Below, piece by piece: positions 36,171-44,854 of a DNA stretch of 64,000 nucleotides; position 1 is the first letter of the stretch; each line of letters starts with the position of its first letter. Made by a program: the position numbers and the translations under genes. Below the pieces are notes generated by a model. The model worked only from the letters and a program-made list of their open reading frames with translations. It made no database searches and had not been told where the DNA came from. Origin of the DNA: Nitrospira sp. (GTDB taxonomy: Bacteria; Nitrospirota; Nitrospiria; Nitrospirales; Nitrospiraceae); NCBI GenBank assembly GCA_030123565.1, contig CP126122.1, forward strand, positions 124,001 to 188,000, in the 5' to 3' direction.

Positions 36171-37202
36171 TTAACGCAGGCCGACTTGTTCGATGAGAGT
36201 CAGAGTCGGCTCGCGCAATTCGGCGAGTCGGGCCAACGGCACAAGCGCAGCGCGGAAGCTATGCCGGTCGATGAGCGCCGGATCGGCCTTCACGTCCGGA
36301 TGCAGCGGATACTCCTTATCAAGGTCGGCAAATAATTTCTGGCCGGCTTGAGCCACCAGGAATTCGATAAGGAGTTTCGCGCTCTCCACATGTTTGGAGG
36401 CACGGGTGACACCGATCCCCGCCACGTTCATGATCGCACCCATACCGCCTTCCTGTTGATCGGTCATGAGGGCCGCGATGGGCGCCGACGGCTGTGCTGC
36501 GAGATGCCGATAGATGTAGTAGTGGTTCACGAGTCCCACCGCGACCTGTCCCTTGGCCACGGCTTCCACGATCTGGGAGCTTTTCTGATACACCTGCGTG
36601 CCTGCGTTGGTCTTGAGGCCCTGGAGAAATTGTTTCGTGCGCTCGTCCCCGAACGTCGCCTTGATGACCGACACGCCAGCCTGCAGATACTCGCTGCCGG
36701 AGTTGGGAATGGCGAGTTTGTCCTTCCATTGGGGCTGGGCCAGGTCGAGCAGCGAGGTGATTTGATCGGGCTTCACCAGCTTCGTGTTGTAGACGACAAT
36801 CCAGAACCGGCCGGAGAGGCCGATCCAGCTGTTGTCGGGTGCGCGGAATTGCGGTGGAATGGCCCGTTCGACCTCCCGCATGTTCATGGGCCTGAGCAGC
36901 TTGAGTTCTCGTGCATGTTCAAGGCTGCCGGCATCGTTCGTCAGGAACACGTCGGCGGGCGTGTGGTCGCCTTCGGCCTTTAATCGGTTGACCAACTCGG
37001 TTGTTCCGGAAGACAGGAGCTCGATCTGAATACCGCTTTTCGATTGGAATTCGTCCAGCACCGGTTTGATGAGCCGCTCCGCGCGGCCGGAATATACAAT
37101 CAGCTTGTCGGCGGCGATTGCGGGAGTCGTAATGACGTACCAAAGGGCCAGTGTTCCGAGGACAAGAGTCAAAGCCAAAATTGCGCGAGGGGATGAAGCC
37201 AT
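36171..37202 (-). CDS. fbpA: Ferric iron-binding periplasmic protein
   Basis: About 343 residues. Signal peptide (ILALTLVLGTLALWYVITTPAIAAD) and an FbpA-type type II binding protein: LIVYSGRAERLIKPVLDEFQSKSGIQIELLSSGTTELVNRL, PADVFLTNDAGSLEHA, SGRFWIVVYNTKLV. The paired Tyr iron ligands are in GLVNHYYIYRHL. It delivers Fe(III) to FbpBC. Start ATG 37202 has GGAGG upstream; GTG 37217 is less likely. A Fur-like box lies 50 bases upstream. Confidence 0.93.
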   Translation of the reverse strand: MASSPRAILALTLVLGTLALWYVITTPAIAADKLIVYSGRAERLIKPVLDEFQSKSGIQIELLSSGTTELVNRLKAEGDHTPADVFLTNDAGSLEHARELKLLRPMNMREVERAIPPQFRAPDNSWIGLSGRFWIVVYNTKLVKPDQITSLLDLAQPQWKDKLAIPNSGSEYLQAGVSVIKATFGDERTKQFLQGLKTNAGTQVYQKSSQIVEAVAKGQVAVGLVNHYYIYRHLAAQPSAPIAALMTDQQEGGMGAIMNVAGIGVTRASKHVESAKLLIEFLVAQAGQKLFADLDKEYPLHPDVKADPALIDRHSFRAALVPLARLAELREPTLTLIEQVGLR

Positions 37203-37251
37203 GCGGCGTGCCTCCACGTCTTAGGACAGCCGACGGGCGTCCTAGTTGAAA

Positions 37252-37268
37252 TTGATAAGCTGTCTCAA
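37252..37268 (-). promoter_or_regulatory. Fur-like box upstream of fbpA
   Basis: On the minus strand (direction of fbpA) the site reads TTGAGACAGCTTATCAA, with palindromic ends and about 10 of 14 matches to TGATAAT-n-ATTATCA. It sits in the 93-base gap between fur and fbpA and shares the TTGAGA start with the sites at 23163 and 29746. Confidence 0.55.
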
Positions 37269-37295
37269 CAAAATACTGGAGAAAGAAGCGGTTCG

Positions 37296-37727
37296 TCAAT
37301 GACGGCAACGGGAACAGAGGCCGTACAGCTCAAGTCGGTGGGTTTGGATCACAAAGCCGTTCTTGGTCGCCACCTCCTCTTGCAACCGTTCGATCTCGCA
37401 ATTCTCGAACTCCACGATCGTTCCGCAGCCGGTACAGATGAGGTGATCGTGATGGCCCTTGTGAGACACGTTGTCATATTGAGTCTGGGAGCCGAAGTGC
37501 CGGGCTTGGGCGATGCCCGCTTCGCAAAATAGGTTTAACGTGCGGTAAATGGTGGCCAATCCCAGGTGTGGATCCTTCTTGGCGAGTTGGTGGTACATGG
37601 CCTCGGCCGTGACATGTTCCTGCCGTAAGAAGGCCGTCAGAATCAGTTCCCGCTGGCGGGTCAACTTGAGTTGATGCTTCGCCAGATGCTCGCGAAGCAC
37701 ATCCATTTCTTTGAGAGCTTTACTCAT
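37296..37727 (-). CDS. fur: Fur-family ferric uptake regulator
   Basis: About 143 residues. Winged-helix part LKLTRQRELILTAFLRQEHVTAEAMYHQLAKKDPHLGLATIYRTLNLFCEAGIA, then the dimerisation and metal domain with HHDHLICTGCGTIVEFE and CSRC, so both CxxC zinc pairs are present. The gene directly precedes fbpABC and there are Fur-like boxes nearby, so Fur (iron) rather than Zur or PerR is the best reading. The frame is open to 37757; I take the ATG at 37727 (MSKALKEMDVL). Confidence 0.92.
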   Translation of the reverse strand: MSKALKEMDVLREHLAKHQLKLTRQRELILTAFLRQEHVTAEAMYHQLAKKDPHLGLATIYRTLNLFCEAGIAQARHFGSQTQYDNVSHKGHHDHLICTGCGTIVEFENCEIERLQEEVATKNGFVIQTHRLELYGLCSRCRH

Positions 37728-37883
37728 GGCGCATGGATCGGCGTGAAAGAGGCTCATTAAAGACGAAAGTCCCTCGATGGGTCAAGGGGTGCGAAGAAAA
37801 AGCGGACGACCGTCGATTGACGAAGAGAAATCCCCCCGTCTATAGTCCTACCCGGCTGCAGAATATCGAAGGAGAGGCGGTGC

Positions 37884-38447
37884 GTGCGGAAACCACACGA
37901 AATGACGGTCGATCGGGCATTGCTCCTGTATGTGTTGTCGCTGGCCGAGCCGTACGGGCTGCTGAGCGACGTCAAGCTCCAACAGCTCTGTTTTCTTTGT
38001 GAACTTCAAATGTTCGGGAAGGGCTTCAAGGGGTTTCACTTCGAGTTTTTCCGTTTTGCCTACGGAGCATTCAGCAAGGATCTCGACAACGACTTGACCT
38101 CTCTGCGGCGCAAGGAACGGATCGAAAACTTCAGCCTTTCCGATCAGGCTCGTGACGAGGTCATTCCGCTTCTGATGAAAGCGATCGAAGGGAACGACAC
38201 GAACGAGAAGGTGCGCGACCTCATGCAGGCGGTGATCGCCACCTACGGGCCGCAGGATGTCACCGCCATCACCCAGTCCGTCGAGTCGGTCGAGCTGAGT
38301 ACGCCGCAGCAGCCGGAATACAAGATTCCGATCCGCGACATCGTGTTTCATACGACCTTACTGGTTCCCACCCGCATCGAAGTAGCGGCCGAATTCACCT
38401 TGTCCGCAAGCCTTTCGACGAAATTGAATACCGCGATGGGATACTGA
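37884..38447 (+). CDS. Panacea/SocA-like domain protein (hypothetical)
   Basis: 187 residues. The segment LLYVLSLAEPYGLLSDVKLQQLCFLCELQMFGKGFKGFHFEFFRFAYGAFSKDLDNDLTSL has the KLQKLxFL...F.F..YGPFSK layout of the Panacea (DUF4065, SocA-like) domain, used in some toxin-antitoxin antitoxins and phage proteins. The C-terminal 90 residues are unrecognised. No toxin-like partner is next to it: fur lies divergently upstream and the pseudo-receiver gene converges downstream. GTG 37884 with GGAGAGG upstream is the likely start. The domain call is a pattern impression. Confidence 0.6.
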   Translation: MRKPHEMTVDRALLLYVLSLAEPYGLLSDVKLQQLCFLCELQMFGKGFKGFHFEFFRFAYGAFSKDLDNDLTSLRRKERIENFSLSDQARDEVIPLLMKAIEGNDTNEKVRDLMQAVIATYGPQDVTAITQSVESVELSTPQQPEYKIPIRDIVFHTTLLVPTRIEVAAEFTLSASLSTKLNTAMGY

Positions 38448-38496
38448 CGCCTGCCGGGACGATCGGCTCTCAAGTAAGCCGCCCGGCAAGGGCGTC
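38446..38496. terminator. Bidirectional terminator between convergent genes
   Basis: GACGCCTGCCGGG (38446-38458) faces CCCGGCAAGGGCGTC (38482-38496), complementary apart from a small bulge. It lies exactly between the Panacea-like gene and the convergent pseudo-receiver gene. There is no strong T-run. Confidence 0.55.
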
Positions 38497-38505
38497 TGAA
38501 AGAGG

Positions 38506-38892
38506 TCATGAGCGTCTTGGGAGGGCCAGCGCCGCCTGGATGGCCTGTACGACCGCACCGGTTTCAAGGGGTTCGATCAAACAGTACTCGATGTGCAGTT
38601 CACGCACGACGCGCTGAAATTTTTCTCCTTCCAGGACGGGATCGTGGAGCGCCGCGGTGACGATCACACGAGCGGTCGGAAAGGTCTGCCGGAGTTCCAC
38701 CAGATCCTCCGGTCCCTGATCGTCGTCCGCCACGAGACGGGCGATGACCAGGTCGAGCAGAGACGACAGGGGCTCGACGTGGGCTGTCTTCAAACTGGTA
38801 CTGTGCCGTACGAAGTGTTCCATCCCCGGCAATGCCAATTTGATGAGTCGTTTCAGATTGGGGTCCGCATTGACGACGAGTACGTTGGCCAT
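38506..38892 (-). CDS. Degenerate response-regulator receiver protein
   Basis: About 128 residues with a CheY-like layout: NVLVVNADPNLKRLIKLAL at the start, VIVTAALHD for the fourth strand, and EYCLIEPLETGAVVQAIQAAL at the end. The phosphoacceptor position reads VIARL where VILDL is expected, the N-terminal acidic pair is NAD, and the conserved Lys-Pro is Glu-Pro. It is therefore a pseudo-receiver that probably cannot be phosphorylated. GGGAGG before ATG 38892 sets the start. It lies downstream of the NarL regulator in the same direction, with a 92-base gap. Confidence 0.75.
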   Translation of the reverse strand: MANVLVVNADPNLKRLIKLALPGMEHFVRHSTSLKTAHVEPLSSLLDLVIARLVADDDQGPEDLVELRQTFPTARVIVTAALHDPVLEGEKFQRVVRELHIEYCLIEPLETGAVVQAIQAALALPRRS

Positions 38893-38984
38893 AATCCTCC
38901 CGAGCAAGGCTCGCGACTATTGATAATGTTGATGATGAACAGCGGCTGTGCGACGGTAATGGGACGGATCGATCACGATCAACG

Positions 38985-39677
38985 TCAGACCAGTTGCTGA
39001 TCCAGCGCATATCGAATCAACTCCGCGGTGGTCCTCATGCCCAACTTGGTGAGCAGCCTGGTGCGGTAGGTGCTGACGGTTTTGATGCTCAAGTTCAGAT
39101 GCTCGGCAATGTGGGTCAGGCGCCGGCCCTGCGCAATCCACTGGAGGACCTCCATTTCCCGGTCCGACAGCGCGGCCGGGAGGGTGGTGGCGCACAGGGG
39201 GGTTCTGCTCAACCCTCCATCGTCCAAACATTCGGCCGGTTCGTTGATCGGGCGGCTTCTCTGTAAGATCCGTGCGACTGTCGCACGAAGTTGTTCCGGC
39301 CCGCTCTTCTTCGTCAGATAGCCGAGGGCGCCGGCCCGCAGCGCGCGGGCGGCATAGTGTTCTTCGGCATAGATGCTCAAGACCAGCACGGCCAGGGTCG
39401 GTCGCAGGGATTTCAGGGTGCGTAGGATTTCGAATCCCGGCATGTCCGGCAGGTTCAGATCAAGGATGACCAGATCCCAAGCGGCGGCCCGGACCTGTGC
39501 GATGGCTTCCTCAGCCGAGCTGGTTTCCACGACGGAGGGGAACGATCCCCCTTCCCCCAGGAACTCGTGCAGGAACTCTCGCAGGCCGCGCCGGAGAAAG
39601 GCATGGTCGTCGGCGATTAGGATTCTGAGTTCGGATTGAAAACGGCCCCCATCCCGGCACGAATGGACGCTCAACAT
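38985..39677 (-). CDS. NarL/FixJ-family response regulator
   Basis: 230 residues. Receiver domain RILIADDHAFLRRGLREFL with phosphoacceptor Asp in DLVILDLNLPDMPGFEILRTL and Lys in GYLTKKSGPEQL. LuxR-type HTH: LSDREMEVLQWIAQGRRLTHIAEHLNLSIKTVSTYRTRLLTKLGM. No histidine kinase is adjacent, so this is an orphan regulator unless it works with the hybrid kinase at 50 kb. Confidence 0.92.
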   Translation of the reverse strand: MLSVHSCRDGGRFQSELRILIADDHAFLRRGLREFLHEFLGEGGSFPSVVETSSAEEAIAQVRAAAWDLVILDLNLPDMPGFEILRTLKSLRPTLAVLVLSIYAEEHYAARALRAGALGYLTKKSGPEQLRATVARILQRSRPINEPAECLDDGGLSRTPLCATTLPAALSDREMEVLQWIAQGRRLTHIAEHLNLSIKTVSTYRTRLLTKLGMRTTAELIRYALDQQLV

Positions 39678-39984
39678 CTTCCTCCCTGCACCGCGCAGCC
39701 GGCCTCACGGCCCCTCGTCCCCGGCTTCTTTTCAGGCCAAGAGGCGTCGGCGAACCTTGCCCCTGCCCGGTGATCCGGGACGGTCGTCTGCCGACGTTGT
39801 TATCAGGTGAGACACCTACGAGATCATTCGTGCCTTATAGCAGATGTGGGAAGGAAAAGAATAGGGCTGATCGGCTCTGGTATGACCAGGTGATTTTCCT
39901 AGGCGTGACACGTAATGGCTGCTGGTAAGACGAGACGTGGACTCCCTGCCGACGGCGAGGAGAGGAGCAGAAACGTCGGCAGGA
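39678..39984. other. Intergenic gap upstream of the NarL regulator
   Basis: 307 bases between the regulator and the carboxypeptidase gene. I see no gene, clear promoter or repeat in it; it should hold the promoter for the minus-strand regulator. Confidence 0.4.
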
Positions 39985-41517
39985 TCAGAGTCGGTAGAGT
40001 GCTCCATATTTCTGTTCAAGGTATCGGAAAAACGGCTCCGGGTTCACTCCGGTCCCGGTCACGCGTCGGGCCAGGTGATCGGGGGTGAACATGCGCCCCC
40101 AGCGGTGGATTTTCTGTTCAAGCCATCGCCGGAGCGGCAGGAGGTGTCCTGTCGCCAGGTCCTCGTCCAATTGCGGAAGTTCCTGTTTCGCCTGTTCGAA
40201 GAATTGCACGGAATAGAGATTGCCCAAGGTATAGGTCGGAAAGTACCCGAAGGCCCCCATCGACCAATGCACGTCCTGCAGCACGCCTTCGGCGTCCCGT
40301 TCCGGCACGATGCCCAGGTAGGAACGCATCCTTTCGTTCCACAGACCGGGCAAATCGTCGGCCTGGGCGCGCCCCTCGATGAGGGCCTGTTCGATTTCGA
40401 CGCGCAGCATGATGTGGAGATTGTAGGTCAGCTCGTCCGCTTCGACGCGGATCAGCGAGGGGGTGGCCTTGTTGATGGCGGCGTAGAACCGATCGAGGGG
40501 CACCTCCGCCAGTTGCTGGGGAAAGGTCTGTTGCAACATCGGATAGAAGCAACGCCAGAAGGCGAAGGACCGGCCCACGCAATTCTCCCACAGCCGTGAC
40601 TGGCTTTCGTGGAAGCCGAGTGAAACGGACTCGCCGAGGGGAGTGCCGTAGTAGCGTGGGTCCAGCCCTTGATCGTACAGCCCGTGGCCCCCTTCGTGGA
40701 TGCAACTGAAGAGGCAGGACGGCAGGTCCTTTTCGAAGACTCGTGTCGTCACGCGGACATCGGTGGGGTGAAACGAGGTCGTGAACGGATGGGCCGACTG
40801 GTCGAGCCGGCCCCGCTCGAAATCATAGCCCATGGCCACCAGGACGAGCCGTCCGAATTCGAGTTGCCGGGCCTGGTCGAAGCTCTGGCGCAGGCAACTG
40901 TCGTCGATGGTGACCGTACTCCCCTGGACGCGTTGCAACAACGGAACGAGGCGTTCCCGCAACCGGGCGAACAACGGTATGAGTTGGGCCACGGTGGTTC
41001 CCGGCTCGTAGATATCCAGCAGCGCGTCGTAGGGCGAGTCCCTGTATCCCAAATACTGCGCTTCGTCGCGTTTGAGGCCGAGCACCGTCTTGAGGTGTGG
41101 CAGGAACGTCGAGAAACGGTTCTCTTCGCGTGCGGTCACCCAGGCCTGCTGAGCCAAGGAACATTCACGGCTCAGACGGATCACGAAGTCCGACGGAAGC
41201 TTCTTGGCGCGGCTGAAGTCGCGCCAGGTTTCCCGCAAGAGTGCGCGCGACGGTTCATCCCAACCCTCGCTCGCCGTCTCGGCGGCCGACCCGGTTGCGG
41301 GATCGATCCAACCGGTAAGCAGGGTTTCGACCTCGGCGGAGACGAACTTCTGATGCGCGAGGCCTTCGAGGACGGCGATTTGTTCGGCGCGGGCCGCACC
41401 GCCGCCCGCGGGCATGTAGGTTTCCTGGTCCCACGACAGCACCGACGCGGCGCTGTTGATACGCCGGATTTCCAACAGTCTGGTCGTCAGCGGTTCCAAT
41501 GTCGCCAATGTCTTCAC
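39985..41517 (-). CDS. M32-family carboxypeptidase (Taq-type)
   Basis: 510 residues. The M32 zinc motif is HEGGH in SCIHEGGHGLYDQG, the further Glu ligand is in FHESQSRLWEN, and VSLGFHESQSRLWENCVGRS and VEADELTYNLHIMLR are typical of carboxypeptidase Taq. It is a cytoplasmic metallo-exopeptidase with wide C-terminal specificity. It is divergent from the O-methyltransferase gene; their starts are 86 bases apart. Confidence 0.94.
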   Translation of the reverse strand: MKTLATLEPLTTRLLEIRRINSAASVLSWDQETYMPAGGGAARAEQIAVLEGLAHQKFVSAEVETLLTGWIDPATGSAAETASEGWDEPSRALLRETWRDFSRAKKLPSDFVIRLSRECSLAQQAWVTAREENRFSTFLPHLKTVLGLKRDEAQYLGYRDSPYDALLDIYEPGTTVAQLIPLFARLRERLVPLLQRVQGSTVTIDDSCLRQSFDQARQLEFGRLVLVAMGYDFERGRLDQSAHPFTTSFHPTDVRVTTRVFEKDLPSCLFSCIHEGGHGLYDQGLDPRYYGTPLGESVSLGFHESQSRLWENCVGRSFAFWRCFYPMLQQTFPQQLAEVPLDRFYAAINKATPSLIRVEADELTYNLHIMLRVEIEQALIEGRAQADDLPGLWNERMRSYLGIVPERDAEGVLQDVHWSMGAFGYFPTYTLGNLYSVQFFEQAKQELPQLDEDLATGHLLPLRRWLEQKIHRWGRMFTPDHLARRVTGTGVNPEPFFRYLEQKYGALYRL

Positions 41518-41603
41518 CTTCGCGCTCCTTCTCCGGTTGCGTCCGTGTTATGATCCCGCGGCCGGTGCGGATTGTCGCATACCTTTCTTACGGAGTGAAA
41601 CCG

Positions 41604-42266
41604 ATGGCCGATCTGATTCTGCCGCAGATTGATGCCTATGCTGCCGCCCATTCCCTGCCGGAATCCCCCGTTCGCCGGGCGCTGCGTGAGGAAACGGAAC
41701 GGACGATGGAGTTCGCCCGCATGCTCGTCGGTCCTCTGGAAGGAGCATTCCTGCATACGATGACCCGCCTGGTGCAGGCCACGCGGGTGTTGGAGATCGG
41801 CATGTTCACGGGATACAGCGCCCTCTGTTTTGCCGAGGCGCTGCCCGAACAGGGCCGCGTGGTGACCTGCGAAGTGGACGAAGAGTCTGCGGCAGTCGCC
41901 CGGCGATTCTTCGCGCAGTCCCCGCACGGCCGCAAGGTCGAGATCCGCATGGGGGCCGCCTTGGAGACGATGGCCGGGTTGAAGGGGCCCTTCGACCTGA
42001 TCTTTATCGATGCCGACAAACAGAACTACGTGAATTATTATCGCCGTGCGATGGAGTTATTGTCCCCGCGCGGCGTGATTCTCATCGACAACGTCTTATG
42101 GGACGGAGAGGTGCTGCACGATCCGCCGCCGGACGACCGTACCGCGGCGATTCAGAATCTCAATCGAGTCGTGGCGGGCGATCCTCGCGTGACCGCCGTG
42201 TTGACGACGATTCGAGACGGTATTTGGGTGGTCACGCCGAGGCCGTCGTTGCAGGCAACGTCGTGA
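41604..42266 (+). CDS. SAM-dependent O-methyltransferase (class I, COMT-like)
   Basis: 220 residues of the methyltransferase 3 family: RVLEIGMFTGYSALCFAEALPEQGRVVTCEVDEESAAVARRFF forms the SAM site. FDLIFIDADKQNYVNYYRRAMELLSPRGVILIDNVLWDGEV has the metal-binding Asp and Asn of the catechol-methyltransferase type. The substrate is unknown. The frame is open to 41499, but ATG 41604 with GGAG eight bases upstream gives the family start. Confidence 0.92.
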   Translation: MADLILPQIDAYAAAHSLPESPVRRALREETERTMEFARMLVGPLEGAFLHTMTRLVQATRVLEIGMFTGYSALCFAEALPEQGRVVTCEVDEESAAVARRFFAQSPHGRKVEIRMGAALETMAGLKGPFDLIFIDADKQNYVNYYRRAMELLSPRGVILIDNVLWDGEVLHDPPPDDRTAAIQNLNRVVAGDPRVTAVLTTIRDGIWVVTPRPSLQATS

Positions 42267-42314
42267 GCGGCCTGCTGACGGGGGAGTGGTACGTTCGATC
42301 GAGGGTGTGAATCG

Positions 42315-43226
42315 ATGGAAAAGCCGACGGCGTTCGCAGCCTATGCGGCCCTCACCACGTCGGCGCTGGTGTGGGGCGGTTCCATCGTGGGGCAGAAGCT
42401 GGCGCTCGGAGCCTTCTCAGCCGTAGAGACGTCGATCCTGCGCGGAGTCGGGGCACTCGCGATCTTGATTCCCCTCTGGTGGTGGACCGAAGGCGCCCGC
42501 GCGACGTTGACCATGCGCGATCTGAAGTTCCTGTTGCTCCTCGGTCTTGGGGTGTTGGGTAACCATCTCCTGACCCTGTTCGGCCTCCGCTACATCGGTG
42601 CTTCTACCGCCGGGGTCATTATCGGCGCCAGTCCTGCCATTACGGCGCTGCTGTCATCCCTGCTGGTACGGGACGTTCCCTTCAGGACGGTGGCGGGCGG
42701 CTGCGCCCTGTCTTTCGCCGGGGTCGCCCTTGTGTCCGGCGTGGGAGGGGATGCACCGAGCGGGGAGAGTCCCTGGCTGGGCGGCCTCTTGGTTCTTTTG
42801 GGGCTCATCAGTTGGGCCCTGTACTCCATCGGCGGCCGGGAGGTCATGGAGCGCCTGTCTCCGCTGACCGTCAATTGGACGACCTTGCTGATTTCGCTCC
42901 TCCTGCAGATTCCGCTGCTCTGGACCGACCGAAAACTGCTGGTCACCGGAGTCGGCGTGGTGCCGGTTTCCGGCTGGCTGGCCCTGTTGTACCTCATTGT
43001 GTTCGCCACCGCCTTGGGACAGCAGGCCTGGTTGTATGGGGTCAAGGGGGTGGGGCCTTCCCGGGCAGGGGTGTTCGTCAACCTCATTCCCGTGTCGGCA
43101 TTGCTGTTGTCCGCCGTAATTTTGGGCGAGGCCATCGGGATGCGGGAGATCGCCGGCATTGTCCTGATCCTCGCCGGTGTCTGGTTGGTCGGATGGCAGT
43201 CGGCCCGTCTCAAACAGGCGGAGTGA
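42315..43226 (+). CDS. EamA/DMT-superfamily transporter
   Basis: 303 residues with ten membrane helices in two EamA repeats (FAAYAALTTSALVWGGSIVGQKLAL and LVLLGLISWALYSIGGREVMERL). The family exports or imports small metabolites; the substrate cannot be read. It follows the methyltransferase by 48 bases and may share its transcript. Confidence 0.88.
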   Translation: MEKPTAFAAYAALTTSALVWGGSIVGQKLALGAFSAVETSILRGVGALAILIPLWWWTEGARATLTMRDLKFLLLLGLGVLGNHLLTLFGLRYIGASTAGVIIGASPAITALLSSLLVRDVPFRTVAGGCALSFAGVALVSGVGGDAPSGESPWLGGLLVLLGLISWALYSIGGREVMERLSPLTVNWTTLLISLLLQIPLLWTDRKLLVTGVGVVPVSGWLALLYLIVFATALGQQAWLYGVKGVGPSRAGVFVNLIPVSALLLSAVILGEAIGMREIAGIVLILAGVWLVGWQSARLKQAE

Positions 43227-43453
43227 CCGCCCCGCAGACCCGAGCCGGTTCGATCTGAAACCGCTGCCGGTTTACTTAATGAAAAGACTGCTTCCCACCG
43301 AACATCAGGCTCAAGCTTCTCCCGATGTTCAGGTATAATTAATATGTTTCGGAGGGCTTTTATTATCACCTTCGGGTCCGGTTTCCCAGCCCGTGATCCT
43401 TTTCGAACGGACTCGTGCGTCCGGTCATCCACATTCATTCAGTTGGGTTCCGC
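43227..43453. promoter_or_regulatory. Gap with likely promoter for the glycan cluster
   Basis: 227 bases. A perfect TATAAT lies at 43334-43339 with no good -35. A small GAACATC/GATGTTC inverted repeat (43300-43306 and 43324-43330) immediately precedes it and could be an operator. Confidence 0.5.
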
Positions 43454-44569
43454 ATGAAAAAGTTACGATTTGGTGTGATCGGGGCAGGGGCCTTCGCTGA
43501 AACCTGTCATGTGCCTGGTTTGCAATCCCATCCACAAGCAGAAGTCGTTGTGCTCTGCGGAAGAGACTCTGACCGCACAAGCGCGATGGCCCGGCGGTTG
43601 GAGGTGCCCGAGATTTCCGTCGATTATCAAGAATTGTGTGCTCGGAAAGACATCGATGCGGTGACCATTGCGACCCCGAACGTGTTTCACGCCGTCCAGG
43701 CGCAGGTTGCCTTGGCTGCCGGCAAACATGTCTTCTGCGAAAAGCCGTTGGGGATGAATGTGGGTGAGGCCGTCGACATGCTCCGGGCTGCGGAACGGAG
43801 TCGCAAGATCCATCAGGTCGCCTTCACCTATCGATATTTGTACGGCGTTCAAGAATTGAAGCGCCGACTCCGAAGTGGTGACATCGGCGACCCCTATCTG
43901 GTGCGTATACGATATGAGTCTTGGGACGGACTTCGCTCGGATTCCACGGTTGGGTTCCGCGAGAAAATGAATCTGGCCGGCGGCGGTGTACTCTATGATG
44001 TCGGCTCCCACCTGTTCGATCTCGTCGGGTACGTGATTGGGCCGATCCAGGCCGTGACCGGCTTCACGATGTTGATACCGCGTGAACGTGTCGATACCGG
44101 TACCGGAGAATTTGCACGGGTTGAAACCGATGATATCGCTTCGGCCTGGTTCGTCTGCGGAAATGGAGTTCGCGGGCAATTGTTTGCGAGCCGTGCGACG
44201 CCTTGCTCAGGCGACAAAGCGTATATCGAAGTGGTTGGGTCGAATGGTGCATTGAAAGCGTCATTGAGTAGAGGTTCTGTGGATGTGTTGAAGGTGTCAC
44301 ACCCCGCTCGGCAGTCCTGGGAGATCGTCCCGGTGCCGGAACAGGCTTCAGACGGCAAGGCCCACTGCCTTCCCATCATGATGCGGAGTTTTGTCGATGC
44401 CTGTTTCCGAGGCAAACTGGACGGACAGGTCGACGCGTCTTTCCATGACGGACTGGCCGTGCAGCGGGCCCTTGCCGCCGTGGAGGAAGCCTCGTGCCGA
44501 TGCCAGTGGATTCCTTTGAAGACCGGCGAACAGTGGGAAGAGGATGCAGGGATGCGGGCGGAGCCTTGA
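43454..44569 (+). CDS. Gfo/Idh/MocA-family oxidoreductase
   Basis: 371 residues. Rossmann N terminus LRFGVIGAGAFAETCHVPGL, AVTIATPNVFHAVQAQVALAAGKHVFCEKPLGMNVGEAV with the catalytic EKP, and the C-terminal alpha/beta domain GGGVLYDVGSHLFDLVGYVIGPIQAVTGF. It is an NAD(P)-dependent sugar-type dehydrogenase; the glycan genes downstream suggest a nucleotide-sugar or sugar substrate. GTG 43415 is an alternative start; ATG 43454 matches the family start. Confidence 0.88.
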   Translation: MKKLRFGVIGAGAFAETCHVPGLQSHPQAEVVVLCGRDSDRTSAMARRLEVPEISVDYQELCARKDIDAVTIATPNVFHAVQAQVALAAGKHVFCEKPLGMNVGEAVDMLRAAERSRKIHQVAFTYRYLYGVQELKRRLRSGDIGDPYLVRIRYESWDGLRSDSTVGFREKMNLAGGGVLYDVGSHLFDLVGYVIGPIQAVTGFTMLIPRERVDTGTGEFARVETDDIASAWFVCGNGVRGQLFASRATPCSGDKAYIEVVGSNGALKASLSRGSVDVLKVSHPARQSWEIVPVPEQASDGKAHCLPIMMRSFVDACFRGKLDGQVDASFHDGLAVQRALAAVEEASCRCQWIPLKTGEQWEEDAGMRAEP

Positions 44570-44854
44570 GATCGAAACCTTCGGATGCCATGCTCCGTCC
44601 GGTCGTCCCGCTCTCGCTGTTCGGTACCGCCGGTTCCTGCCGATGACTCGACGATCACATTGCCTTTGCGAGACGGCAAACAGGATCTAAAGGAGCGAGG
44701 TGAAGGTGAATCCATACATGATTCCTGCTAAGCTAGTCGCGAGAGCCTCATCCGAAACAGTCGTTCAATCGATGCTGCGATCATGTGCTAGTCACACCAT
44801 TCAGTTCCGGATATTGTCGGGGGTGCTGCCGCAGGACAGGAGGGTGTCGTCTGT
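44570..44854. other. Gap before first glycosyltransferase, with possible small ORF
   Basis: 285 bases. An open frame of 52 codons (GTG 44700, TGA 44856-44858) has AGGAG four bases upstream and overlaps the glycosyltransferase ATG as ATGA. Its product has no recognisable features. It may be a translationally coupled leader or chance. Confidence 0.3.
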
